Source of the DNA: an uncultured Lachnobacterium sp.
Lineage (GTDB): Bacteria; Bacillota; Clostridia; Lachnospirales; Lachnospiraceae
Direction of reading: 5' to 3'
DNA: 21,596 nucleotides
Assembly: GCA_900546625.1 (NCBI GenBank)
Contig: URDU01000042.1
Coordinates: forward strand, 1 to 21,596
Shown here in pieces: positions 1-6,237 of the stretch; the stretch's first letter is position 1, and each line of letters opens with the position of its first letter. Under the pieces are notes generated by a model. The model worked only from the letters and a program-made list of their open reading frames with translations. It was not told the DNA's origin and made no database searches. The position numbers and the translations under genes are program-made.

Positions 1-345
1 ATTTTTCACAAAGTCACTTTCTGAATATTTACTGGTAGAACCATAAGCTGCCCGTTCAAACTCACTGGTTGAAAGTAATGCAAGGTTACTTCCATCCGCT
101 CCGCAGATTGCCCAGAGTCTTGCATCTTTTCCATTTAATCCAAATCTTATTTTACCAATTGTCTTTGTAATTGATATCCCAAAGTTTTTCAGTCCTTCTG
201 CATCTGTCCAATATGCTGATTCAGGGGATGTGTTTTCCGCTGCCTGTACAGTCGGTATTGTTCCATTCATTCCCGGAAATAATGACAATGCCATTATCAT
301 TGAAAGTAGAATTGCGCTGCTCCTTTTAAGCCATTTTTTCTTCAT
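1..345 (-). CDS. Secreted protein, DUF6273-like N-terminal part (truncated by window edge); possible DGR target
   Basis: Only the first 115 residues are present; the gene runs off the left edge. The start ATG (345-343) follows a strong GGAGGAGG site (356-349). Residues 1-35 form a signal peptide: basic start (MKKKWLKR), hydrophobic core, and a VQA-A cleavage site near residue 35. The mature part (residues 44-115), with WTDAEGLKNFGIS, RLWAICGADGS and LALLSTSEFERAAYG, resembles the DUF6273 domain of Clostridia surface proteins, in which a short Trp- and Ser-rich core is followed by the rest of a C-lectin-like or formylglycine-enzyme-like fold. The start codon lies inside the end of the avd-like gene (20 bp overlap), suggesting translational coupling. 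Proteins of this type can be variable targets of diversity-generating retroelements, but the variable region would be at the missing C-terminus, so that role is inference. It could also be an ordinary surface protein. Confidence 0.75.
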   Translation of the reverse strand, partial: MKKKWLKRSSAILLSMIMALSLFPGMNGTIPTVQAAENTSPESAYWTDAEGLKNFGISITKTIGKIRFGLNGKDARLWAICGADGSNLALLSTSEFERAAYGSTSKYSESDFVKN

Positions 346-665
346 GTTCCTCCTCCATTTCTCGTAAAAACCAGATTTTCATATCCACATACCTTTTGTT
401 ATCACTCTTTACCCATGCTCCAAGTAGATTCTGACAGTCATACAGTGCCTTGGTAATCTGCTCATACTTTTTTGGCAGAATGCACTGCTGTTCCATGGAC
501 ACATGTGCAAGAAATACCAGTAGCTTGATATTCGTAAATGCACATCATAAAGGTGTTCTTTATCCTATCTGACATATAAAAGGTTCCCAAAAAAGACACA
601 ATATCAGTTGCTATACTGCTGTTAGCAACAATAGTCTGCATCATCTTTTTTTGCAACTTTTTCAT
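326..665 (-). pseudogene. Frameshifted Avd-like (four-helix bundle) protein gene
   Basis: Two overlapping frames together read as one small helical protein of about 112 residues. The first frame (from ATG at 665) begins MKKLQKKMMQTIVANSS and continues through SDRIKNTFMMCIYEY before running out of frame to a stop at 462. The second frame is open from 544 and reads TNIKLLVFLAHVSMEQQ, then KYEQITKALYDCQNLL, GAWVKSD and a charged tail ending at TAA 328-326. The LLGAWVKSD segment resembles the conserved GRMLGGWIKS end of Avd, the DGR accessory protein that works with the reverse transcriptase. The frames would have to join near 520-540, so the copy is probably broken by an indel or small deletion; a sequencing error or programmed shift cannot be excluded. 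A GTG 12 bases upstream (677) is in frame, but the ATG at 665 looks better. The assignment rests on family resemblance only. Confidence 0.5.
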
Positions 666-681
666 ACATAAATCCACTAAA

Positions 682-711
682 ATTATAGCACAAAATCATT
701 TTATGTGTAAA
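682..711 (-). promoter_or_regulatory. Promoter before the avd-like gene
   Basis: On the minus strand a -35 box TTTACA (711-706) and a perfect -10 box TATAAT (687-682) are separated by 18 bases. Transcription would start near 675, only about 10 bases before the ATG at 665, so the leader is very short and no good ribosome site precedes that ATG. The promoter lies between the relaxase stop (760) and the avd-like gene, so the cargo appears to be transcribed separately from the mobilization genes. Confidence 0.6.
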
Positions 712-759
712 TGGATTTTTTCTTACCGAAAGTGAGTTTGAAAGGCAATCAAAGCCTTG

Positions 760-2331
760 TCATCTGCCACGCCCACGTCTACGAACCGGTGTGATTATCT
801 GCTGTTCCCCTTGTGCTTTTAGCTGCTCCTCTGAAGGATGATTTCTGTTGTATTTCACACGGTAATCATATTCCTCAGTAAAATCATCATAGACAGACAT
901 TTTGTAGCGAAGGCTCCGCATGGATTCTTCGGTATATCCCATTCTGTCCTGATACTTCTTTAGTTCTTCCATTCGGTCATCCGATGGTGGTGGCAAAAGC
1001 TTGGCACGCTCTTCCAGTGAGAGCTTGCGGTATTCTGCCGGGGATGGAAACGGCTTATTTTGAACCGGCACAGTTGACGAATTGTTATCAAGTAATTCGT
1101 CTAACTCATCCTCATTATCTGGTTCTGCGTCGGTTGAGTTATTTGTTGTGCTAAACTCAGTACTTACCGAGCCTGCGCCTGCATCAAGTCCCTGCCACTC
1201 TTTATTGAAGTCATCAAATGCAGCACCATAAAAGAAAGACTCGTCATTCTCCGGTATCTCATGTTTTTCTTGAAACTCGTCATATGCTTCATATATAGAA
1301 ATATCCGGTTTCTTGGTTGACTGTGATTCCTGTGTTGGTACCTGCTTTTTAGCCTTAGAAGCCGGTTCTTTCACTTCCTCCTCATCTTCTTCCCATCTGG
1401 AATAATCCTTCATGGACTGGCTGGAATGCTCGATGTCCTGTTTCTGCCTTGGATAATCGAACCAGTCTTCTTTTTCCTTCTGCTTCATATACTCCCTGAT
1501 GCCGGCAACCGTGAATCGCTTACCAAGCTTACTGCCTCGTACTGCCTGCACCTTACCACCATTGCTGCTGCGATAGGGAAGGGCATAACTGATGGTATTC
1601 CCCTTTAAGCGGACATTCATGTGATAGGTTCTCTCAAGCATATTTACCACATCATGGATGTTCTGCGTGGTCGGATCATTCATGGCAAGTCTGATATACA
1701 CACGCATTTCATCCTTGAAAGAAAGTTTTCCCCTTTTCTGCATCTGATTTTCCGCTAAGGTGCGTTCCTCTCTGGTCTTATCCGGATTGTAGAAGCTGTC
1801 ACGAACAGAGTGCGTCAAGCCCCGGCTCCTGCACTGTTCTCCAAAATACTCCGACATTTCCACCAGTTCCTTCGGACCTCTCCGAAAGGAAGAACCATCC
1901 TTCTGGTTACAGTTATTTACCAGAAAATGCACGTGAACATGCTCCGTGTCCACATGCACTGCAAATAATACTTCAAACCCTTTTTCCCAGAAGAACTTAT
2001 GAGCGAAGTCCTCCGCTATCTTGTAAGCATCTTCATAAGTCAGTTTATCATTGTCCTCCGGATGAAAGGATATGGACAGCTTCTGTGCAAGAATATCCCG
2101 CGGGAAGAACCGGCTGTACTTCTTCTGATGCATTTTCCTTGTCATCAGAACGCTGTTCGCAAAGTTATCCCGGTTGCATCCAAAGGCATTATATAACTCC
2201 GACTTTGTCTTGATAACACCAGAACTTAGCTGTTCCTTCTTCTGCCCCAGAATATAATCTGCCGCACTGTGAAGCTGTGCCACAGACTTGCATGGAGCAT
2301 ATTTTACATTGACATTTCCATATACTGCCAT
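760..2331 (-). CDS. Relaxase / mobilization nuclease (MOBP-like)
   Basis: A 523-residue relaxase that would nick oriT and carry the transferred strand into the recipient. The N-terminal 200 or so residues match the Relaxase/VirD2-like nuclease domain: a region rich in Tyr and Arg, then the metal-binding three-histidine motif HVDTEHVHVHFLVN at residues 126-139 (H131, H133 and H135 in alternating positions), followed by FRRGPKELVEMSEYFG and a conserved ERTLAENQ segment. The tail (about 330-470) is acidic, Ser/Asn-rich and low in complexity, then ends in the basic VRRRGRGR. Tyr4, Tyr11 and Tyr26 are candidate nicking tyrosines. The ATG directly abuts the TAG of the upstream MobC-like gene (no spacer), and its ribosome site AAGGTGG lies inside that gene, so the two are translationally coupled. 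Length and layout are normal for Firmicutes ICE relaxases. No frameshift is seen. Confidence 0.93.
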   Translation of the reverse strand: MAVYGNVNVKYAPCKSVAQLHSAADYILGQKKEQLSSGVIKTKSELYNAFGCNRDNFANSVLMTRKMHQKKYSRFFPRDILAQKLSISFHPEDNDKLTYEDAYKIAEDFAHKFFWEKGFEVLFAVHVDTEHVHVHFLVNNCNQKDGSSFRRGPKELVEMSEYFGEQCRSRGLTHSVRDSFYNPDKTREERTLAENQMQKRGKLSFKDEMRVYIRLAMNDPTTQNIHDVVNMLERTYHMNVRLKGNTISYALPYRSSNGGKVQAVRGSKLGKRFTVAGIREYMKQKEKEDWFDYPRQKQDIEHSSQSMKDYSRWEEDEEEVKEPASKAKKQVPTQESQSTKKPDISIYEAYDEFQEKHEIPENDESFFYGAAFDDFNKEWQGLDAGAGSVSTEFSTTNNSTDAEPDNEDELDELLDNNSSTVPVQNKPFPSPAEYRKLSLEERAKLLPPPSDDRMEELKKYQDRMGYTEESMRSLRYKMSVYDDFTEEYDYRVKYNRNHPSEEQLKAQGEQQIITPVRRRGRGR

Positions 2332-2688
2332 CTAATTCACCACCTTTTCATATAGCTTTAATACCGAGTCTTCCAACCGCCGGAATACTCTTTGGAACGG
2401 TTCAAATGCTGTCATGGATATCAAATCCTGATAGGCATTGATATTCCTTGCCAGCTGGTTGATATTGACACCCTGCTTTTTCAATTCGTAGCAGACCTCA
2501 TTCATAACTTCCATAAACTGCTTTAATGTTGTTCCGTCAATCTGCCTGCCCTTGTTGACACGGAGCAGATAGTCGATGAAATCAGCGGAAGTCTTATATC
2601 CGCTTTCCTTCATCTGTGATTCAAATTCCTGCTTTACACGGTAATCCACACGAGAGTAGATTACCTCGTCTCTTGTTCGATTCCCCAT
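2332..2688 (-). CDS. mobC: MobC-like relaxosome accessory protein
   Basis: A 118-residue DNA-binding protein expected to bind oriT and help the relaxase open it. Residues 1-50 look like a ribbon-helix-helix head (YSRVDYRVKQEFESQM, then SADFIDYLL), and residues 73-84 carry GVNINQLARNIN, the hallmark of the MobC family (bacterial mobilization protein). The frame is open further upstream to an ATG at 2778, but I chose the ATG at 2688 because a perfect AAGGAGGA (2700-2693) sits 4 bases before it and the longer N-terminus (MKQMEEKAAMPIQP...) looks like read-through of untranslated leader. It stops immediately before the relaxase ATG. The candidate oriT lies about 350 bases upstream, the usual arrangement. 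Confidence 0.88.
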   Translation of the reverse strand: MGNRTRDEVIYSRVDYRVKQEFESQMKESGYKTSADFIDYLLRVNKGRQIDGTTLKQFMEVMNEVCYELKKQGVNINQLARNINAYQDLISMTAFEPFQRVFRRLEDSVLKLYEKVVN

Positions 2689-2850
2689 ATAGTCCTCCTT
2701 GTTTTTATCTGTAATAAAAAAAGCCACAAAACACTTTGGTTGAATTGGCATTGCTGCCTTTTCTTCCATTTGTTTCATGGCTTCGCTTTTGGTATTTTTT
2801 TATTCAGTTATTGTGTTTTGGCTACGATTGCACCGGATTATGGCTAGATA

Positions 2851-2880
2851 CTAATAGAAATTGTGGTCTGCCCCGGTCAA
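2851..2880 (-). promoter_or_regulatory. Weak candidate promoter for mobC-relaxase
   Basis: Minus-strand TTGACC (2880-2875) and TATTAG (2856-2851) are separated by 18 bases. The -35 box is good and the -10 box is mediocre. It sits between the candidate oriT and mobC, where a relaxosome promoter would be expected. The rest of the stretch 2701-2960 shows no convincing gene. Confidence 0.3.
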
Positions 2881-3033
2881 TTGCAGTGTCATGCCCCTGT
2901 TGTGGTTCTACTGTTGCTCTGCTTTGTAGCCATTTGGTTGCAGATATTATCTAAACTGTATCTGCTATAGCTATACTGTCCATAAGAACCGCTATCATCT
3001 GCATCCGTCTGGGTAATTCTTCGTAGCCTTGGT

Positions 3034-3141
3034 GTAAGCGATGCTTCATCAGCAGGGCACATCATCCCCACAGGTCTGCCCGCCGGAAAAAAGCTCCGGC
3101 AGACAGACAAAAGCAGCCCTTCGCTTACCGCTTCGGACTGC
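3034..3141. other. Candidate origin of transfer (oriT): structured non-coding DNA
   Basis: A perfect 6-bp hairpin GCCGGA/TCCGGC with 7-nt loop sits at 3082-3100, flanked outside by GTCTGCC and AGACAGAC. Around it, GTAAGCGA (3034-3041) is the exact inverted complement of TCGCTTAC (3121-3128), and AGGGC (3054-3058) pairs with GCCCT (3116-3120). A further imperfect hairpin AGCAG...CTGCT spans 3112-3141. The position upstream of mobC and the relaxase is where oriT normally lies. The nick site itself was not recognised. An 87-codon open frame crosses this DNA (2889-3152, minus), but its composition follows the repeats and I do not believe it is translated. Confidence 0.4.
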
Positions 3142-3192
3142 TTTTTCCACATCTCTACTACTTATTGAAATCTTCTATTTCCTTTCCGATGT

Positions 3193-3330
3193 GGTGGGGA
3201 TGATATAGGCAGGTAGTACCGCTGGCTTGCCAACTCGTCAAAAATAAAATCAGGGTCCCCTCCGGTACCCTGATTTTATTTCCGCCTCATTGTCTGCGCC
3301 ATCGGTGCTACCTGCTCATCGGCTATATCC
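3193..3330. repeat. Nested inverted repeats centred on 3262
   Basis: An outer arm at 3209-3226 (GCAGGTAGTACCGCTGGC) is matched in inverted orientation by 3298-3315 with 16 of 18 positions paired. Both arms are centred on the same point (about 3262) as an inner perfect 14-bp hairpin (3243-3256/3267-3280). Weaker pairing continues outwards (GATATAG near 3202-3208 against CTATATC near 3323-3329, with a 7-nt bulge). The shared centre means the block can fold as one extended structure. It lies between the ORF6N gene and the candidate oriT. It could be a structured RNA, a DNA secondary structure used in transfer, or the remains of a small insertion element. Confidence 0.6.
3243..3280 (-). terminator. 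Intrinsic terminator downstream of the ORF6N gene
   Basis: A perfect 14-bp stem (3243-3256 with 3267-3280) has a 10-nt loop, followed on the minus strand by a T-rich tail (ATTTTTG). It would end transcripts of the parM-parR-like-ORF6N group about 110 bases after the last stop. The stem is A/T-rich at its base and could also work on the plus strand. It is also the core of the larger nested repeat. Confidence 0.7.
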
Positions 3331-3389
3331 TTCTTGCTTCTACCCTCATTACAAAACAATAGAATTCTCCCCCAAGTCATTATCCCTCT

Positions 3390-4343
3390 TTATGATTCGT
3401 TTTCTTCTGTTTCTATATCCAGCCTCTGTAAAATATCATATATCACACCAGAATCGTTTAATAAGCTTATAGCAAAACATTTCTTTCCTGCATCTTTTAA
3501 TGATGCACCAATGTGATACGCTTTTTTGTCATCAATGATTAAAAACCTGTCATGAAATACACCTGTGTAGTTCACTTCAAGTTTGGGATACTGTTGATTG
3601 AAAGTTTCAATATCTTTTTCTGACAATCTGGTTTTTCTAACTGTGTAAATCGTTACCGATACATTCTCTTTCTTCTTGGACAGAATATTTAAAGTTCCCA
3701 CATCGACATAATTATCGACCAATACAAGACTTTTCGTTGCACTAGCTACCAGATCTATCAGTAAGCTAAACGCATCATATATCTGTCCATCAAAAAAGAT
3801 TTTCTGCTGTGATTCTTCGTGGTCAGAAATATATGCAAATACTTTATCAAATTTCTCATTTGTTTCATTTTGATAAGTTATCTGTCTTTCTTCTATTGCA
3901 TTCATGCGATCATACAAAAGTGACGTGTTTGCCATATATTTACGCATTTCAACAAATGTTTCCATTATCCTGATACTGACTTGTATTGCAATATCACTCC
4001 TCAGCACCGCAGAAAGCATTGCAATACCTTGTTCTGTAAAAACATATGGCAGATATCTTCTTCCACCTCTCCCTTCTTTTGAGGTCACAAATTGTGACCT
4101 CAAAGAGTCGTACTCTTCCTTTTTTAGTTGAAACCTGAAGTTCTCAGGAAATCTTTCAATATTTCTTTTTACAGCCTGATTAAAAGTTTTTGTTTCAACT
4201 TGATACAAAATTGCCAAATCACTATCGAGCATTACCTGTTTTCCTCTAATAACATATATAAGACTCTGTATATGGCTTACTTCCCTAACCCTATCCTTTT
4301 CATCTGAATTTGCGTCAATCAATTCACTATTATCTTTTGCCAT
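3390..4343 (-). CDS. ORF6N-domain protein with C-terminal phospholipase D-like motif
   Basis: A 317-residue protein common as cargo on phages and conjugative elements of gut Firmicutes; its cellular role is not established. Residues about 22-110 match the ORF6N domain (KilA-N relative, probable DNA binding): VIRGKQVMLDSDLAILY, NQAVKRNIERFPENFRFQL and LPYVFTEQGIAMLSAVL. A helical linker (130-180) follows. The C-terminal part (185-317) looks like half of a phospholipase D fold, with SLVLVDNYVDV and FHDRFLIIDD: H264-x-R266-x4-D271 recalls the HxKx4D motif, with Lys replaced by Arg, so catalysis is doubtful. I chose the ATG at 4343 because GGAGG (4353-4349) sits 5 bases before it; an in-frame TTG at 4355 is less likely. 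It lies 20 bases after the ParR-like gene, probably in one transcript. A regulatory or defence-related role is possible but unproven. Confidence 0.85.
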   Translation of the reverse strand: MAKDNSELIDANSDEKDRVREVSHIQSLIYVIRGKQVMLDSDLAILYQVETKTFNQAVKRNIERFPENFRFQLKKEEYDSLRSQFVTSKEGRGGRRYLPYVFTEQGIAMLSAVLRSDIAIQVSIRIMETFVEMRKYMANTSLLYDRMNAIEERQITYQNETNEKFDKVFAYISDHEESQQKIFFDGQIYDAFSLLIDLVASATKSLVLVDNYVDVGTLNILSKKKENVSVTIYTVRKTRLSEKDIETFNQQYPKLEVNYTGVFHDRFLIIDDKKAYHIGASLKDAGKKCFAISLLNDSGVIYDILQRLDIETEENES

Positions 4344-4363
4344 CGAATCCTCCAATCCATAAT

Positions 4364-4861
4364 TTACACACCAAACGAGTAATCCAGAAACTCATTCTCT
4401 TCTGGCTCCGACAGTTCTTGCTTTACAACTTCTATCGGTTGTTCACTGCCCTGTATCGGTTCCGTAACTAGCTTTACCCCCACCGATGCCTCAGCTCCCG
4501 GATTTCCCTGCTGATACGGATAAGGCATTATCCCACCAGCCTGCAGTCCCGCCTGAAAAAATGCCTGCTGTTGCATCTGATACATGGCTGCAAGTGCCGG
4601 AAGATTTGAAAGAAGCTTCTGCTCCACAGTCTGCACCAGTCTGTCTGCAAAGGCATCTTCCTTTTCCCGACTCTCCAGATATGGATCGTTTTTCTTGGCA
4701 AGATGCCTTTCATAATAATCATTAATCGCAGCCACCACAAAAGCATTCTGCGACTTAAAGTCCTGTTCCACTTCAGCGGAATGCAGGCGTTCCCACGCCT
4801 GCACGCCTCCCTCATCCGTCATATTGAAACGGATGTTGTGATTCCTGTAGTGCTTTGTCAT
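4364..4861 (-). CDS. ParR-like partner of the ParM actin (ribbon-helix-helix)
   Basis: A 165-residue protein directly downstream of parM (10-base gap), in the position of ParR, the adaptor that binds the centromere and caps ParM filaments. The N-terminus resembles a ribbon-helix-helix domain: a short strand (HNIRFNMTD, residues 8-16), then helices around VQAWERLHSAE and NAFVVAAINDYYERHL (39-54). The middle (70-110) is helical and Gln-rich, residues 110-150 are Gly/Pro-rich and probably flexible, and the tail ends acidic-aromatic (EFLDYSFGV), which could be the ParM-contacting peptide as in known ParR proteins. A ribosome site AGGTGAGG precedes the ATG. I recognise the arrangement better than the sequence, so a different small DNA-binding function remains possible. 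Confidence 0.6.
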   Translation of the reverse strand: MTKHYRNHNIRFNMTDEGGVQAWERLHSAEVEQDFKSQNAFVVAAINDYYERHLAKKNDPYLESREKEDAFADRLVQTVEQKLLSNLPALAAMYQMQQQAFFQAGLQAGGIMPYPYQQGNPGAEASVGVKLVTEPIQGSEQPIEVVKQELSEPEENEFLDYSFGV

Positions 4862-4871
4862 ATTGCCTCAC

Positions 4872-5834
4872 CTACCTTCTGCCTGCTCTTTCCTGATGTC
4901 TTAAAAGCATATAGCAGTAATACTCATAGCCCTTTGCATTAGCACGGATATCATTGTTAAAGACTGTATTTTCAGGATTGTACTCGCCGAAATTTTCAAC
5001 CAGCCTTGCTCCGCCACCCATGAAGTAAACCTTCATCAGCTTCTCATTATATTCATGGTCACGAAGCTTCTGAAAAATCTCCTCCACATAGTCACAAATA
5101 GCCTTTTCCACGAGTGATGCATGGGGATCCGGCAGTTCAATCTTTCCGCTACGGAGAATATTATCAATTACATCATCCATAAGATTGTCTCCCGTTTTGT
5201 CCTGCACCATATTGTGAATCTTCTGAAAGCACTGGAACACACCAAGCTTCTCGGTCCATGCCTTGCTTTCCATTGGTCTACCGTTATTCAGATACATCAG
5301 ATTCATGGTACCGTTTCCAATATCTGCAAGAAGCGTTACACCTGCAAAATCCTTCAGATTCTCTGTCACTGCCGAGTAACACTGCGGCATAACCGTACAT
5401 CCTGCAAACTCAATACAATAAAGTCTGTCCTTATAGCCGACCTCCACACTGCTGTTTCTAAGCATATATCTCTTAAAGTCCTCCCTCTGTGCCTGCACCC
5501 ATTTCAGAGGAAGCCCAACTGCAAGATGAATCCTTGCCCTGTTTACAGAGTCTGTCATTCCTCTTGCTTCCAGTTCCTTTACAATAGCCGCAAGTGTCAG
5601 CATATAATTGTCGTCATCAGTCTGCTTATCTGCCACAAAACCCTTTCTTCCCTCTCCAATGACATAATATCCACCATCGTACTCGATATAATATCTGCTT
5701 AACACAGGTGCGCTGTCATACTTTGCAATTGCTGTCTTAAAGCATCTTCTGGCTGTTTTCATATTTCCGTAGCCATTATCCACACCGATAATCAGTGCTC
5801 CGTTCATACTGTATTCTCTAATCTTCTCTGTCAT
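4872..5834 (-). CDS. parM: ParM/StbA-family actin-like partition ATPase
   Basis: A 320-residue actin-like ATPase that would polymerise to segregate the element when it is extrachromosomal. The actin-fold landmarks are present in order: phosphate-1 loop GVDNGYGNMK (17-26), strand AVGLPLKWV (105-113), phosphate-2 loop ADIGNGTMNLMYL (170-182), adenosine loop GGGARLVENF (273-282), and NDIRANAKGYEYY (294-306), typical of ParM and Alp proteins. Length is normal. The frame is open upstream to 5888, but I start at the ATG at 5834, preceded by GAGAGGA; the extra residues overlap a hairpin at 5851-5866. The partner gene follows 10 bases later. Finding ParM on an integrated element fits ICEs that replicate transiently after excision. 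Confidence 0.85.
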   Translation of the reverse strand: MTEKIREYSMNGALIIGVDNGYGNMKTARRCFKTAIAKYDSAPVLSRYYIEYDGGYYVIGEGRKGFVADKQTDDDNYMLTLAAIVKELEARGMTDSVNRARIHLAVGLPLKWVQAQREDFKRYMLRNSSVEVGYKDRLYCIEFAGCTVMPQCYSAVTENLKDFAGVTLLADIGNGTMNLMYLNNGRPMESKAWTEKLGVFQCFQKIHNMVQDKTGDNLMDDVIDNILRSGKIELPDPHASLVEKAICDYVEEIFQKLRDHEYNEKLMKVYFMGGGARLVENFGEYNPENTVFNNDIRANAKGYEYYCYMLLRHQERAGRR

Positions 5835-5850
5835 ATAATCCTCTCTTTCT

Positions 5851-5916
5851 CCGGCATCTGTGCCGGTAACCAAAATAAAAAAGTCCATGCATCTGTATCT
5901 CTACAAACACATGGAC
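5851..5916. promoter_or_regulatory. Repeats upstream of parM (possible centromere or leader)
   Basis: This short stretch holds a CCGGC/GCCGG hairpin (5851-5866), an 8-bp direct repeat GCATCTGT (5854-5861 and 5889-5896) and an inverted pair GTCCATG/CATGGAC (5883-5889 and 5910-5916). In ParM systems the ParR-binding centromere and operator usually lie directly upstream of parM. The copies are few and short, so this is only a suggestion. No clear promoter was found. Confidence 0.3.
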
Positions 5917-5961
5917 GAATCAACTGCCACTCTTGATATTTAGCGTATCCTTCCTACGAAT

Positions 5962-5985
5962 TACTACACACTTTACTACACACTT
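5962..5985. repeat. Tandem 12-bp repeat near the element end
   Basis: TACTACACACTT occurs twice head-to-tail (5962-5973 and 5974-5985); on the minus strand the unit reads AAGTGTGTAGTA. It lies about 110-150 bases inside the inferred right end of the element. Short direct repeats in this position are typical arm-type binding sites of tyrosine integrases such as that of Tn916. A second possibility is a ParR-binding iteron, since parM starts about 130 bases away. Confidence 0.5.
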
Positions 5986-6034
5986 TTTTCATCAAATTAC
6001 ACCATTTTATGATAAGTTACGATAGTTTCCTCTC

Positions 6035-6083
6035 AAATTAAAAATGCCCTCAAAGCCTGTAAAATCAAGCATTTGAGGGCATT
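6035..6083 (-). terminator. Element-borne intrinsic terminator just after the pyrE fragment
   Basis: A perfect 12-bp stem (AATGCCCTCAAA at 6043-6054 with TTTGAGGGCATT at 6072-6083) has a 17-nt loop and is followed on the minus strand by TTTTTAATTT. It starts 8 bases after the stop of the truncated pyrE frame, so transcription from the host pyrE promoter would end here rather than enter the element. Confidence 0.75.
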
Positions 6084-6091
6084 CACAAGGG

Positions 6092-6145
6092 TTAAGATAA
6101 AGGAGCAGGTAGGAAATCTATAAATTCGCTCTTGTAGCTTTCCAT
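6092..6145 (-). pseudogene. pyrE: 5' fragment of pyrE (orotate phosphoribosyltransferase), cut by the element
   Basis: An 18-codon frame reads MESYKSEFIDFLPAPLS and then stops. The first 12 residues match the usual start of clostridial orotate phosphoribosyltransferase (M-E-x-Y-K-x-E-F-I-x-F-hydrophobic); the last five do not. It has a full expression signal: AGGAGG (6162-6157) 11 bases before the ATG and a promoter at 6192-6220. The other steps of the pathway (pyrF, pyrK, pyrD) are 10 kb away in the same window, which supports the identity. The rest of pyrE should lie beyond the left end of the element, either broken or given a new start by the element. It is short, so a leader peptide is the alternative. 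Confidence 0.6.
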
Positions 6146-6191
6146 TGTATGTTAATCCTCCTGTGTGGTTTTCTTTAAATTATCTCTGTCA

Positions 6192-6220
6192 ATTTTACCA
6201 CATTGGGGCGTGCTTTTCAA
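6192..6220 (-). promoter_or_regulatory. Promoter of the pyrE fragment
   Basis: TTGAAA (6220-6215) and TAAAAT (6197-6192) are separated by exactly 17 bases on the minus strand, 18 bases after the cysN stop. The start of transcription would be near 6185, giving a leader of about 40 nt with a strong ribosome site. No PyrR-type or other attenuator is visible in the leader. Confidence 0.65.
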
Positions 6221-6237
6221 CGTGGAAATTAGGGGGA

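Larger units (their letters stand above)
1..6110. mobile_element. Right part of an integrated mobilizable/conjugative element
   Basis: The stretch holds a relaxase, a MobC-like protein, a ParM/ParR-like partition pair, an ORF6N-domain protein and structured non-coding DNA, which is typical content of integrative conjugative or mobilizable elements in gut Clostridia. Its right end is inferred at about 6092-6112, where a pyrE-like reading frame stops making sense. No integrase or type IV secretion genes are visible, so whether it is self-transmissible cannot be decided; the left end lies outside the window. Exact attachment sequences were not identified. Confidence 0.75.

Noticed and set aside
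2689..2778. 30-residue N-terminal extension of the MobC-like protein
   Set aside because: The ATG at 2688 has a perfect AAGGAGGA; the extension does not fit the family start.
2889..3152. 87-codon minus-strand open frame over the candidate oriT
   Set aside because: It follows inverted repeats, lacks a ribosome site and has no recognisable domain; openness is explained by the underlying repeats.
3193..3330. CRISPR-like repeat
   Set aside because: There is a single pair of inverted arms, not a series of direct repeats with spacers.
5121..5702. 193-codon plus-strand open frame
   Set aside because: It lies entirely antisense to parM, which has clear actin motifs, and has no ribosome site or domain.
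5890..6110. tRNA gene as integration target
   Set aside because: No cloverleaf or tRNA 3' end is visible at the junction; the target looks like protein-coding pyrE.
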